The notes under the pieces were generated by a model, which was not told the DNA's origin, searched no databases, and saw nothing but the letters and a program-made list of their open reading frames with translations. From Cohnella herbarum (lineage in GTDB: Bacteria; Bacillota; Bacilli; Paenibacillales; Paenibacillaceae), in NCBI RefSeq assembly GCF_012849095.1, contig NZ_CP051680.1, forward strand, positions 3,684,501 through 3,748,500: a stretch of DNA of 64,000 nt, written 5' to 3'. Position numbers and translations under genes: made by a program. Shown here in pieces: positions 45,700 to 53,959 of this stretch. Within the stretch, counting starts at the first letter, position 1; each line of letters starts with the position of its first letter.

Positions 45700-47283
45700 T
45701 TATTTAGAAGCTTTCCAAGCATCGATTTGCGTTTGCATTTCGGCGATAATCTTATCCATGCCGGCTTTCTTCAGCTTGGCATTCATCTTCGGCAACATTA
45801 CGTCGGGATCCGCGATACCGGTAATGAGGCCCGCATAGAATTCGTCGACTACGGATGCCGTTTGCGCCAGCTCGCTCTTCACGTTGCTCGGGTCGAAGGA
45901 GAAGCCGAGCAGCTTGGAAGGAATCGCCGCCGCGTTCTTATCCGGACCGGCAGGATACCATTTCGGCTGCGTTTCGCTCGTACGGTAGGAGTTAAACATG
46001 TTGCCGTATTCCCAGCCGGAATCTACCCAGTAGCCTGCGTTGTCGACTTTCTTGATCAAGTCGTCGCCGACTTTCGTATAGTGCGTGCCTTCGATTCCGT
46101 AGCTCATCAGGTTGAACAATTCTTGATCGGCGTAGAGCAGGTTGTAGAACATCATGGCTCTTTCGGGATCTTTGGACGTACGCGAGATCGCGGTCATCGT
46201 CGCGATGATGGAGCCCGTGCTCATATAGGGCTTGGAGAACTCGACCGCAGCGACTTTCGAGGCGTCGCCGCCGCCGAATCTCACGGCTTGGTTGGCAGCC
46301 GAATCCGGGTTAATAACCGTAAACGTAGACGTGACGTATTTCCCCGCCAGCTCGTCGGAGTTCGTGTCTTTCAACGTTGCCGCGTCTTTACGGATAATGC
46401 CTTTTTCGTACCATTCGCGCATTTGCTTCAGGAAGCCGATGAACTCGGGCGTTTCGTACAGATTAACGACTTGGCTCGCTTCGTCTCCGATACGGACGAC
46501 GCCGGGATTTTTCTGAGCGAAATACTCCAGACCGAGCGTCGTACCGTAGTTGCCCATGACGTCCGTGTCGCCTTTCAAGCTGAAAGGATATTTTTCCGGC
46601 TCGCCTTGCTTTACTTTTTCCAAGAACGGAGTCATGTCCGCCAACGTCTTGAATTGATCCGGCGTGTAGCCGTATTTATCCAGATAGTCCTTGTTGATCA
46701 GAACGCCCGGCGTCCTAGCCAGAACTTGCGTATTGATGATGGCGTATAGCTTGCCTCTCACTTTCGCGGCATCCCATGCGGCGGGCGGCACTTGCTTCAG
46801 GATGTCCGGACCGTGCTGCTGAAGCAGGTCGGTTACGTCGAGGAAAGCGCCTTTGTTCACGTTCGACAGGTAGTCGTTCGTCCAGTTGGACGTGAAGATC
46901 AAATCCGCTTTTTCGCCGGAAGCGGCGATCGCTTGCATTTTCTGATCGTAAGTACCCCAGTCGACCAGTTTAATGTCTAGGGTAGCGTTGATTTTTTCCT
47001 TCGTGATCTTGCTCATGGCGTCTTGAACGAGCTTAGCGTCCGGGAATACGCTTTGAGGCAAATACCATGTGATCTCATAAGGCTCCAGTTCGGCGGCAGG
47101 GCTAGCTTCCGTGCTGGCCGGCTCTTCCGAGCTTGCGGCGGGACTGCTTGCCGCTTCCGAACTTGCCGCTTGCGATGGCTTCGAATCGTTGTTGTTCCCA
47201 TTTCCGCATGCGCCAAGCAGCATAACGACGGATAACATGACAGCTAGCGATACCGTTCCAAACTTGCTCCCTTTTCTTTTCAT
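45700..47283 (-). CDS. ABC transporter solute-binding lipoprotein (LplA-like)
   Basis: 527 aa. Lipoprotein signal with lipobox LLGAC (Cys near residue 26), then a Ser/Ala/Glu-rich linker (QAASSEAASSPAASSEEPAS) and a family 1 extracellular binding domain (EITWYLPQSVFPDAK ... KLYAIINTQVLARTPGVLIN). Length and order match LplA/YtcQ-type proteins of Paenibacillaceae that deliver oligosaccharides to LplB/YtcP permeases. It sits directly after the two permease genes. The ligand is unknown; the downstream GH38-like enzyme and esterase remnant suggest a hemicellulose or mannan fragment. Confidence 0.9.
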   Translation of the reverse strand: MKRKGSKFGTVSLAVMLSVVMLLGACGNGNNNDSKPSQAASSEAASSPAASSEEPASTEASPAAELEPYEITWYLPQSVFPDAKLVQDAMSKITKEKINATLDIKLVDWGTYDQKMQAIAASGEKADLIFTSNWTNDYLSNVNKGAFLDVTDLLQQHGPDILKQVPPAAWDAAKVRGKLYAIINTQVLARTPGVLINKDYLDKYGYTPDQFKTLADMTPFLEKVKQGEPEKYPFSLKGDTDVMGNYGTTLGLEYFAQKNPGVVRIGDEASQVVNLYETPEFIGFLKQMREWYEKGIIRKDAATLKDTNSDELAGKYVTSTFTVINPDSAANQAVRFGGGDASKVAAVEFSKPYMSTGSIIATMTAISRTSKDPERAMMFYNLLYADQELFNLMSYGIEGTHYTKVGDDLIKKVDNAGYWVDSGWEYGNMFNSYRTSETQPKWYPAGPDKNAAAIPSKLLGFSFDPSNVKSELAQTASVVDEFYAGLITGIADPDVMLPKMNAKLKKAGMDKIIAEMQTQIDAWKASK

Positions 47284-47355
47284 GGAATAACCCTCCTATG
47301 GTCTATTTATTATCATCCGAAACCGGACCGATAATCTAGTGAAATTTTGTTGCTT

Positions 47356-48243
47356 TTAGCCTTTAATAGACCCGACCGTCAACCCTTTGATCAAATATTT
47401 CTGGAAGAAAGGGAAGGCGAACAGCATCGGCCCGGCGGCCAAAATCGCGATCGCCATGCGCGCGGATTCGGTCGGGATCGAGCTCATGTCGACGCTGATG
47501 CCCGCTTGCATGTTCTTGGTAAGAAACTCGATGTTCGTCATGATTCGCTGCAAGTAATACTGGAGCGGAATGAGCTTCTCATCCTGAATGTACAGCATCG
47601 CCAGCCACCAATCGTTCCAGTACGCGAGAGCATAGAAGAGACCGATGGTCGCCAGAGCAGGCTTGGACAACGGCAGCACGATGCGGGCGAAAATCCCCCA
47701 TTCCGAGGCGCCGTCTATCTTAGCGGATTCGATAATCTCGAACGGCAGCCCGTCCATGAAGCCTTTCATCAGCATCGTGAACCATGCGCTAACGCCGTAA
47801 GGAAGAATAAGCGCCCAGAGCGTGTCCTGGATATGCAGCACGTTCGTCGCGACAATGTACGAAGGGACGAGACCCGCGTTGAACAATAAGGTGAAAAATA
47901 CGAAAAACGTCATCAGCCTGCTGTACCGGTAATCTTTGCGCGTCATGACGTAAGCGATGGATGACGTTAGCAGCAGGGCAAGTACCGTTCCCGCCGTCGT
48001 TACGATGATCGTGATCAAATAGGATTGCAGCAGAGCCTTCGGTGTCTGGAAAATGTAGTCGTACGCCAGGAAGGAAGCTTCCTTAGGAATAAGCCTATAC
48101 CCGTATCGCGCAATGTCCGCGTCGCTCGTCATCGATACCGAGATGACATACAGGAGCGGAAACACGATCAATAGCGATAGGAAGATGAAAATCAAAATGA
48201 TCCACGGCTGATTGCCGGCTTTCTCTGCGTTTAATTTGCGCAT
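47356..48243 (-). CDS. Carbohydrate ABC transporter permease (LplC/YtcP-like)
   Basis: 295 aa with six predicted membrane segments, starting at WIILIFIFLSLLIVFPLLYV. The cytoplasmic coupling loop EAA-like motif is at ESAKIDGASEWGIFARIVLP, where the ATPase docks. No ATPase is encoded in the operon, as is usual for this group, which shares a general MsmX-type ATPase. The C-terminus FFQKYLIKGLTVGSIKG is diagnostic of the family. It starts 15 bp after the partner permease. Confidence 0.92.
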   Translation of the reverse strand: MRKLNAEKAGNQPWIILIFIFLSLLIVFPLLYVISVSMTSDADIARYGYRLIPKEASFLAYDYIFQTPKALLQSYLITIIVTTAGTVLALLLTSSIAYVMTRKDYRYSRLMTFFVFFTLLFNAGLVPSYIVATNVLHIQDTLWALILPYGVSAWFTMLMKGFMDGLPFEIIESAKIDGASEWGIFARIVLPLSKPALATIGLFYALAYWNDWWLAMLYIQDEKLIPLQYYLQRIMTNIEFLTKNMQAGISVDMSSIPTESARMAIAILAAGPMLFAFPFFQKYLIKGLTVGSIKG

Positions 48244-48258
48244 TGCCTATCGCCTCCG

Positions 48259-49188
48259 TCAGAACAGCGCGTTCTCTTTGTTGAATTTGCGAACGATCAG
48301 GTTCGTCGAGAAGACGAGCACCAGTCCGACGATCGCTTGGTACAAGCTGGCCGCGGAAGCCATTCCTAGATCCCCGGTCACTCGCAACGAGCGGAATACG
48401 TAAGTATCTACGACATCGGTCGTCGAATACAGCATGCCGGCATCCCGCGGGATGAAGTAGAACAACCCGAAGTCCGAATAGAAGATCCGTCCGACGTTCA
48501 AAATGACGAGCAGCGTAATGAGCGGAACGATAAGCGGAATCGAGATTTTCCGGATCTGTTGAAACCGGGAAGCTCCGTCGATCGAAGCGGCTTCGTAATA
48601 CGTCGTATCGATCGCGATCAAACCCGTGAAGAAGATGATCGCCGTATAACCGACGTTTTTCCATAAGTACGTAAGCGTCAGAATAACCGGCCAATAACCC
48701 GGTATGCTGTACCAATCCACCGGGGCGACGTTCATCCATTCCAGTGCTTTATTGATGACGCCGTAGGACGGGTTCAGCAAAATGTAAGTCACGAAACCGA
48801 TGACGACCCAGGACAGAAAATAAGGAAAGAACAGCACCGTTTGAAAGATTCTCACCCATTTTCTCCCGAGCTCCGCCATTAACAGCCCGATGACGACGGA
48901 ACAGAAGATGCCGACCGCGATGAAGATGCCGTTTAATAGAAGCGTGTTCCTCGTAATGCGCATCGCGTCTTGCGATTGGAAGAAGAACTTGAAGTTGTCC
49001 AGCCCCGTCCATTCGCTGCCCCATATGCCTTTGGCGTAATTGATGTCTTTGAATGCGATGACGATGCCGTACATGGGCAAGTAGTAAAACACGAAGACGA
49101 TGATGATGGCGGGCAGGCTGAGGAGAAATAAGCTTTTGCCTCTCCAGAAGTGTTTGCCCTCGTTGCGTAGCGCCGTCCCTATTCTCAC
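48259..49188 (-). CDS. Carbohydrate ABC transporter permease (LplB-like)
   Basis: 309 aa with six membrane segments; the first is LFLLSLPAIIIVFVFYYLPM and the family motif PMYGIVIAFKDIN follows it. The coupling loop is YEAASIDGASRFQQIRKISIP. The start is a GTG at 49188 behind AAAGGGGG. First gene of the transport operon, and partner of the LplC-like permease to form the heterodimeric channel. Upstream on the minus strand, TTTTTGACCCCTCGAAAATG (near 49290) is a candidate promoter or AraC target, but I could not settle on a -10 box. Confidence 0.92.
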   Translation of the reverse strand: MRIGTALRNEGKHFWRGKSLFLLSLPAIIIVFVFYYLPMYGIVIAFKDINYAKGIWGSEWTGLDNFKFFFQSQDAMRITRNTLLLNGIFIAVGIFCSVVIGLLMAELGRKWVRIFQTVLFFPYFLSWVVIGFVTYILLNPSYGVINKALEWMNVAPVDWYSIPGYWPVILTLTYLWKNVGYTAIIFFTGLIAIDTTYYEAASIDGASRFQQIRKISIPLIVPLITLLVILNVGRIFYSDFGLFYFIPRDAGMLYSTTDVVDTYVFRSLRVTGDLGMASAASLYQAIVGLVLVFSTNLIVRKFNKENALF

Positions 49189-49342
49189 CGCGTGGTTCCC
49201 CCTTTCGGCGATAACGTCCGCCGCTCTGTTTGTGATCCGAGCATACGAAATCGGGCGGCCTTCTGAATACTGCTCATTTTCGAGGGGTCAAAAATACACT
49301 GTACGAAACGCAAATGTTCGGAAATCGGACTGCACTTTATCG

Positions 49343-49380
49343 AAAAAGTACCGCCGACACGGGGTCGGCGGTACTTTTTT
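49343..49380. terminator. Terminator after the AraC sensor gene
   Basis: Arms AAAAAGTACCGCCGAC / GTCGGCGGTACTTTTT with a tiny loop, strong in both directions. It separates the regulator pair from the transport operon. Confidence 0.9.
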
Positions 49381-49395
49381 ATCCGAAAAGATGAA

Positions 49396-51753
49396 CTATT
49401 GCTCTCTCTTCTTAGTTATATATTCTCTTGGCGTCATTCCGAAATTCGCTTTGAACAGCTTGTAGAAATAGCTTTCGTTCTCGATGCCGACCCTGCGCAT
49501 AATGTCTTGGATGCTAAGCTTGGAATTTTCCATCCATTCCACCGCTTTGGCCAGGCGAACTTGATTGATGTATTCCGGAATCGACATGCCGAAATGCTCC
49601 TTGGCGATTTTGCTTAGCTTATAGGCGGACAGCCTCAGCATATCGGAAATGCCGGTCGCCGATAGTCCCGAGTCGAAGTAATTGTTGTCGATGATCTCTT
49701 TAATCGTATCCGCCGCTACCCTATTGCCTTCGATCGCACCTTCGTTTCCTTCGGGTCCGATCGCGCCGATCGCCTCCAGCAGATTTTGCTCGAACCGCTC
49801 GATCGTCTCTTCCTCGTACAGCTCCCGGTTCAGCAACCGTTTCGGAATGTTGATTGGCTCCTTGCGGGTCCGGTTCATCTCGTAGATCGCTTTCTTCAGA
49901 TGATGAACGACCTGCATTCCGACGAGCATAATATCGGTGTATTCCAGCCGCCGGATTTGGCGGAACAGCTCGCGGAACTTCTCCTCCGTTTTCGCCGGAT
50001 CGCCTTTCTTGAACGTTTCGATGAATCGGCTTTCCGTTTCCATTGTTTGTTCGATATCGGCATCGCCCGTCCGTTCATCGATCATCGACTGCGTCATCAC
50101 CGACATCGGACCGTACACGTATCTGTATGCGCTATTCGCGAACGCATGGCTGTATGCGGCGGCGATCACCGTATATTCGGCGACGGGTTCGCTAACCGCC
50201 GCGGAGAAAGTCATTCCGTAATGGCGCTGGATATATCCTTGAGCTTCCGCAAGCAAGAGCGCCACCTGCTGCTCCGCGTCCTTGCGATCGTCCGAGTTGA
50301 GCAAGATCGTGAACGAATCGTCCTTCATATCGACGGTCTGCGCGACGAACGCCTTGGACAGCACTTCAGCCGTGACGTTCGCGATCGCGAACCGGAGCAG
50401 CTCGCGTTCGGCCAAGCTTCTGCGCATGAACAGCTTGTAATCGTCGATCCGCAGCACTCCGACGATGAACGGCTTCTTCCTCGAAAGCGTATCCCCTAGC
50501 TGCTTTAACACGTCGTCGGCTTCGGCTACGCTCATGCCGAAACTGTCGACGAGCAATTTTTTCAAGAAATACAGCTTCATGATAATCGTATTGTTGTTCT
50601 TCTCCAGATGATATTCGTACAGCTGCTCCTTGGACTGTCGGTAAACTTCCATTAAATAAGCGAATTCGTCGCGAGCGCCGGAACGAAGCGTCAAGTCTTG
50701 CGCGGAGCCGCCCATCGATGTCTGTTCCATCAATCTGCGAACCGGCGAATAGATGCCCCGGGTAACGGATAACGTCAGCAGCAGCGCTCCGATGAACACC
50801 GCGCCCGTAATGAGCAGAATCGTATCCAGCAATTGCTTCAGATTGGCGTAAGCTTCCTTGTACGGTCTCGCTTCGAGCAGCGTCCATCCCGTATTCTCCA
50901 GGTGAATGTACGAGATGATATACTTCTCGCCTTGCACCTTCTTCGTCAGAAAACCCGAAGCGGCGCCAGCCGTCGCGGATTGCCCGGCCACCGATTGCAT
51001 ATACGACTCGCGAATCTGGACGGCGAACGGATTTGAAGCGACCGGTCCCGGAGGTTCGGTCTCGATCAAACGCTTGCTACTGTCCAAGATATACAGGAAG
51101 CTGCTAGCCCCGGAATCGGTTCCGTTCAGCGCACGTATGTTGTTTACGAGCCAGTCCAGCTTAATATTGAGAATGACGGCGCCGTCCATTCCGTTCCGGG
51201 AGTCTACGTTCTCGTACATGATATAGCTCAAGACAGTCATATAATTCGGATCAGTTCCGTCGGACACTTTCAGCTTGCGCACGATTGCTTTTAATGTAGG
51301 AATTCTGTCATAAGAGCGTAACGCCTGATCCAATTCGGCGTCTTTATGAAACAGATCCCCGAAAGTGGAATAATAGACGTTTTTATAGTTGTTATAAATA
51401 TAAATAGAATGCAGGAACGGATTGTTCGCGATAATCGTGGAGTTCAACTTGTTGATTGTACTCAGATGATCGTAGGTTTCGTCTTCCTTGAGATACATAA
51501 GCGCCTTGATCTCGTTGTTGCTATAAGTGGATAACGTCAGATTGCGGATCGTCGAATCCAAGTAATCGATATTGTATTTCATCTGCGACAAAATCTTCTG
51601 GCTGTTCTCGTATTCGCCTTGGAACACTTTGCGTTCGACGCTATAGTAGATCAGCGCGGAGAAAGAACACACGATCAACAATATAACGCAGGCGATCCAA
51701 AGGAAAATTCTCAGCCAATATTTCTTCTCTCGGAATAATCGCGGGAATCGCAT
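49396..51753 (-). CDS. Membrane-bound AraC-type sensor regulator
   Basis: About 785 aa. A first membrane segment (WLRIFLWIACVILLIVCSFS), an extracellular dCache-like sensor (about 45-290), a second membrane segment (TILLITGAVFIGALLLTLSV), a HAMP-like helix, a degenerate GGDEF-like middle domain, and a C-terminal AraC helix-turn-helix pair (IPEYINQVRLAKAVEWMENS, IQDIMRRVGIENESYFYKLF). Such one-piece sensors are common beside Lpl-type operons in Paenibacillus. The ATG at 51753 fits the GGGTGGGG site; a GTG at 51765 is open but poorly placed. It probably senses an external sugar or loaded binding protein and activates the transport operon. Confidence 0.88.
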   Translation of the reverse strand: MRFPRLFREKKYWLRIFLWIACVILLIVCSFSALIYYSVERKVFQGEYENSQKILSQMKYNIDYLDSTIRNLTLSTYSNNEIKALMYLKEDETYDHLSTINKLNSTIIANNPFLHSIYIYNNYKNVYYSTFGDLFHKDAELDQALRSYDRIPTLKAIVRKLKVSDGTDPNYMTVLSYIMYENVDSRNGMDGAVILNIKLDWLVNNIRALNGTDSGASSFLYILDSSKRLIETEPPGPVASNPFAVQIRESYMQSVAGQSATAGAASGFLTKKVQGEKYIISYIHLENTGWTLLEARPYKEAYANLKQLLDTILLITGAVFIGALLLTLSVTRGIYSPVRRLMEQTSMGGSAQDLTLRSGARDEFAYLMEVYRQSKEQLYEYHLEKNNNTIIMKLYFLKKLLVDSFGMSVAEADDVLKQLGDTLSRKKPFIVGVLRIDDYKLFMRRSLAERELLRFAIANVTAEVLSKAFVAQTVDMKDDSFTILLNSDDRKDAEQQVALLLAEAQGYIQRHYGMTFSAAVSEPVAEYTVIAAAYSHAFANSAYRYVYGPMSVMTQSMIDERTGDADIEQTMETESRFIETFKKGDPAKTEEKFRELFRQIRRLEYTDIMLVGMQVVHHLKKAIYEMNRTRKEPINIPKRLLNRELYEEETIERFEQNLLEAIGAIGPEGNEGAIEGNRVAADTIKEIIDNNYFDSGLSATGISDMLRLSAYKLSKIAKEHFGMSIPEYINQVRLAKAVEWMENSKLSIQDIMRRVGIENESYFYKLFKANFGMTPREYITKKREQ

Positions 51754-51755
51754 CT

Positions 51756-52883
51756 TCAGCCCCACCCTATGTCAGCTTCGTATCCAGTAGGTCCAACGGA
51801 ACTTCCGAAATTGATCTCGGCTTTGCAAATACTGCCAGGCACGGACAGATGTTCTCTGCCTTCGAGCAAGTTCACGAGCAGATTCGCCGCCGTTTTTCCC
51901 ATATCGTAAAAAGGTTGGTTCGCGCCCGTCACGTCGAGCTGAAGCCTTCGATTCAGATTTAGCGCATCATAAGTGACGAGTGACACGTCTTCCGGCACGC
52001 GGATGCCGAGCTTCCCGAACGCGGCGATCACCGCCTCCGCGACTTGGTCGTTCGCGGCGAAGACGGCCGAGCAGCCCGTCTCTTTAATCTTATCTCCCGC
52101 GGCGTCCGCGAAAGCGTCGAATTCATCCTTGAAGTCTTCGAATTCGGTCGGGATAAGCACGTCCAGGCGCTGCTCGAACATCATCCCCGCATCCAGATAA
52201 GCTTGCTTCACCCCAAGCAATCGCTCATGGAACGTGCTCAAGTCCGCGTTGCGCAGAAACAGAATCCGCCGATGCCCTTGATCGAGCAGCAGTTTCGTCA
52301 GCTTATAGGCTCCGGCGATATTATCGCTAGTCACGAACGGGATATCGCTGTCGTAGGGGTGTCGGTCGAGGAACACGACCTCGATGCCGCTCTCCTTCAG
52401 CCTTTCGTATATCCTGCGAGTTCGTACCTCTTCTCGTCGGTCGAAAATCGGACTTAGGATAACGCCGTCAACCCGCTTGGCTATCGCGCTTTCCACGAAC
52501 GTCTCCAGCTTATCCAAGCTTCGATCGTCGCTGAAGCTAAGCAGTTGGAAACCATGCAGGCTCAGTACGTTCTCAATTCCCCTTAGGGCGTTCGCCCAGA
52601 GCGGATTCTCGATACCGATCACGGATGCTGCAACGAGCCCGGCGCGCCGATCGTCGCGAAGGGAGACGACGCCGTTGTTGATGAACGTCCCCCTTCTATT
52701 ATCGCGCTTCAACAACCCGTCGGCGCACAATTCCTTGATCGCTTTCTCTACCGTGTTGACGCTCGATCGATAGGTTTTCGCGAAGTCGCGGCTAGAAGGC
52801 AGACGGGTCTCCCCTAGCCATTCCCCTTCCAGAATTCTCTTCTTAATGTCATCTCTAATTCTAACGTAAGGATAATTCGACAT
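51756..52883 (-). CDS. GntR/LacI hybrid repressor (AraR-like)
   Basis: 375 aa. An N-terminal GntR winged helix (about 1-70: IRDDIKKRILEGEWLGETRL then SVNTVEKAIKELCADGLLKR) is joined to a LacI-type periplasmic-binding sugar sensor (about 80-370: GLVAASVIGIENPLWANALR, AVFAANDQVAEAVIAAFGKL), the architecture of the arabinose repressor AraR. Stop and next start are separated by 2 bp, so it is coupled to the AraC sensor. Its own promoter carries a 26-bp palindrome over the -10 box, so it probably represses itself and releases DNA when a sugar binds. Confidence 0.9.
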   Translation of the reverse strand: MSNYPYVRIRDDIKKRILEGEWLGETRLPSSRDFAKTYRSSVNTVEKAIKELCADGLLKRDNRRGTFINNGVVSLRDDRRAGLVAASVIGIENPLWANALRGIENVLSLHGFQLLSFSDDRSLDKLETFVESAIAKRVDGVILSPIFDRREEVRTRRIYERLKESGIEVVFLDRHPYDSDIPFVTSDNIAGAYKLTKLLLDQGHRRILFLRNADLSTFHERLLGVKQAYLDAGMMFEQRLDVLIPTEFEDFKDEFDAFADAAGDKIKETGCSAVFAANDQVAEAVIAAFGKLGIRVPEDVSLVTYDALNLNRRLQLDVTGANQPFYDMGKTAANLLVNLLEGREHLSVPGSICKAEINFGSSVGPTGYEADIGWG

Positions 52884-52904
52884 AGAAGAAAGCTTCGTCC
52901 TTTC

Positions 52905-52930
52905 TAGTCTATCTATGAATAGATCGACTA
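52905..52930 (-). promoter_or_regulatory. Palindromic operator for the GntR/LacI repressor
   Basis: TAGTC.ATCTAT ga ATAGAT.GACTA: two 12-nt arms with one mismatched pair around a 2-nt centre. It overlaps the -10 box (52927-52932) and lies 22 bp before the repressor start, so autorepression is likely. Confidence 0.65.
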
Positions 52931-52956
52931 TATTACAGCTGTATCATCTGTGTCAA
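52927..52956 (-). promoter_or_regulatory. Sigma-A promoter of the repressor/AraC sensor operon
   Basis: On the minus strand: TTGACA (52956-52951), an 18-bp spacer and TATAGT (52932-52927). A second small palindrome TACAGCTGTA (52934-52943) lies in the spacer. Confidence 0.75.
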
Positions 52957-52966
52957 TTTAGCAAGC

Positions 52967-53006
52967 AAAAAAGGCTTCCGCCGTCCTTAAGGTATGACGG
53001 GAAGCC
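52967..53006 (-). terminator. Terminator of the Ytr-like operon
   Basis: GGCTTCC and CCGTC pair with GACGG and GAAGCC, followed on the minus strand by TTTTTT. It lies downstream of dispersed element copy B. Confidence 0.75.
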
Positions 53007-53037
53007 CCTGTAATCATATCGATTTTATCATTTAGCG

Positions 53038-53167
53038 TTAATCCTTTTTATCATCAACCGCTCTTTCCCGTTGCCTGAGTGAACTGCACATACCTGCTGA
53101 ACCTCACAGCAAATTGGATATGCGTACTTTGCTCAGGAGCTAGATTCCGTAGAATCAAGCAAAATTC
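53038..53167. repeat. Dispersed ~130-bp intergenic element, copy B
   Basis: Second copy of the element at 35802-35932, same orientation, roughly 80 percent identical by eye. The core inverted repeat is CCTGAGTGAACTGCACATAC (53074-53093) against ATATGCGTACTTTGCTCAGG (53118-53137). Several arm positions vary between copies while the pairing pattern is largely kept. Confidence 0.8.
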
Positions 53168-53230
53168 TATGTGGCGTAAAGCATTAGCGGTTCTTGTCAC
53201 ATAAGAAGAGGAACTAATGCATCGAGTAGA

Positions 53231-53935
53231 TCAATTATGATATCGAGGCTTCGTATTTCTAACCTCCTGCATGACATCTGCCAAGCTTTTGCCCTCTTCC
53301 CTCATGTCGTCAACGTACAAGTCGGCTCTGATCAGCCCTTTGTGCAGAATGATCGCACGGTCGATGACGTTCTCGATCTCGTCGATCAAGTGCGTCGTAA
53401 TCAGCAACGTCTCGTCGCCCTGCAAACCGGACATCATCAGCTTAAGGGAGTCGCGTCGCGAGAAAATATCCTTTCCTACGAACGGCTCATCCATGAGGAG
53501 GTAATCGGCCTTCTTGGATAAGCCCGCGCTAATCTCCAGCTTCATCTTCTGTCCTTTGGAGAACGTTTTGATCTTTCGATCCGGAGGCAGCTCGTACAGC
53601 TCCAGCAATCTATTATAGTAATCCCGGTCAAACCGCGGAAAAAATTCGGCAAGAAACCGCGCATAGTTCCGAGGGGTCATATCCGGAAGAAAGCTGCCTT
53701 CTTCCGTAATAAAGGCCATTCGCTCGTATTGATCGGTGTTAGGCTTGCCTTCGATCGTAATTTCGCCGTTCTGCAGCTCGCCGATACCCATAATCGACTT
53801 AAGCAACGTCGTTTTCCCGCTACCGTTCTCCCCTAGGATGCCTACGATTTCACCTTTGCCGATCGTCAAACCGTTAATGTAGAGTAAGGCGTTGCTTGTC
53901 GGATACCGTTTATCCACGTATTTCAATTCGATCAT
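53231..53935 (-). CDS. ABC transporter ATP-binding protein (YtrB-like)
   Basis: 234 aa, a single nucleotide-binding domain. Walker A GENGSGKTT (near 36-44), a signature-like segment TFSKGQKMKLEISAGL, Walker B YLLMDEPF and switch His in TTHLIDEIEN. The signature is FSKGQ rather than LSGGQ, as in the YtrB/YxlF/EcsA-type exporters. Last gene of the four-gene unit, 24 bp after the membrane protein gene. With the permease gene it probably powers export or envelope stress defence. Confidence 0.92.
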   Translation of the reverse strand: MIELKYVDKRYPTSNALLYINGLTIGKGEIVGILGENGSGKTTLLKSIMGIGELQNGEITIEGKPNTDQYERMAFITEEGSFLPDMTPRNYARFLAEFFPRFDRDYYNRLLELYELPPDRKIKTFSKGQKMKLEISAGLSKKADYLLMDEPFVGKDIFSRRDSLKLMMSGLQGDETLLITTHLIDEIENVIDRAIILHKGLIRADLYVDDMREEGKSLADVMQEVRNTKPRYHN

Positions 53936-53959
53936 ATAACTCGCCTCCGTATCCCGATG

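Larger units (their letters stand above)
52884..53230. other. 347-bp gene-free stretch between regulator and ABC genes
   Basis: It holds the repressor promoter and operator (52905-52956), a terminator (52967-53006) and copy B of the dispersed element (53038-53167). I see nothing else in it. Confidence 0.7.

Noticed and set aside
49189..49342. Clear promoter for the transport operon
   Set aside because: A TTGACC box is present but no convincing -10 at proper spacing, so it is only mentioned with the permease.
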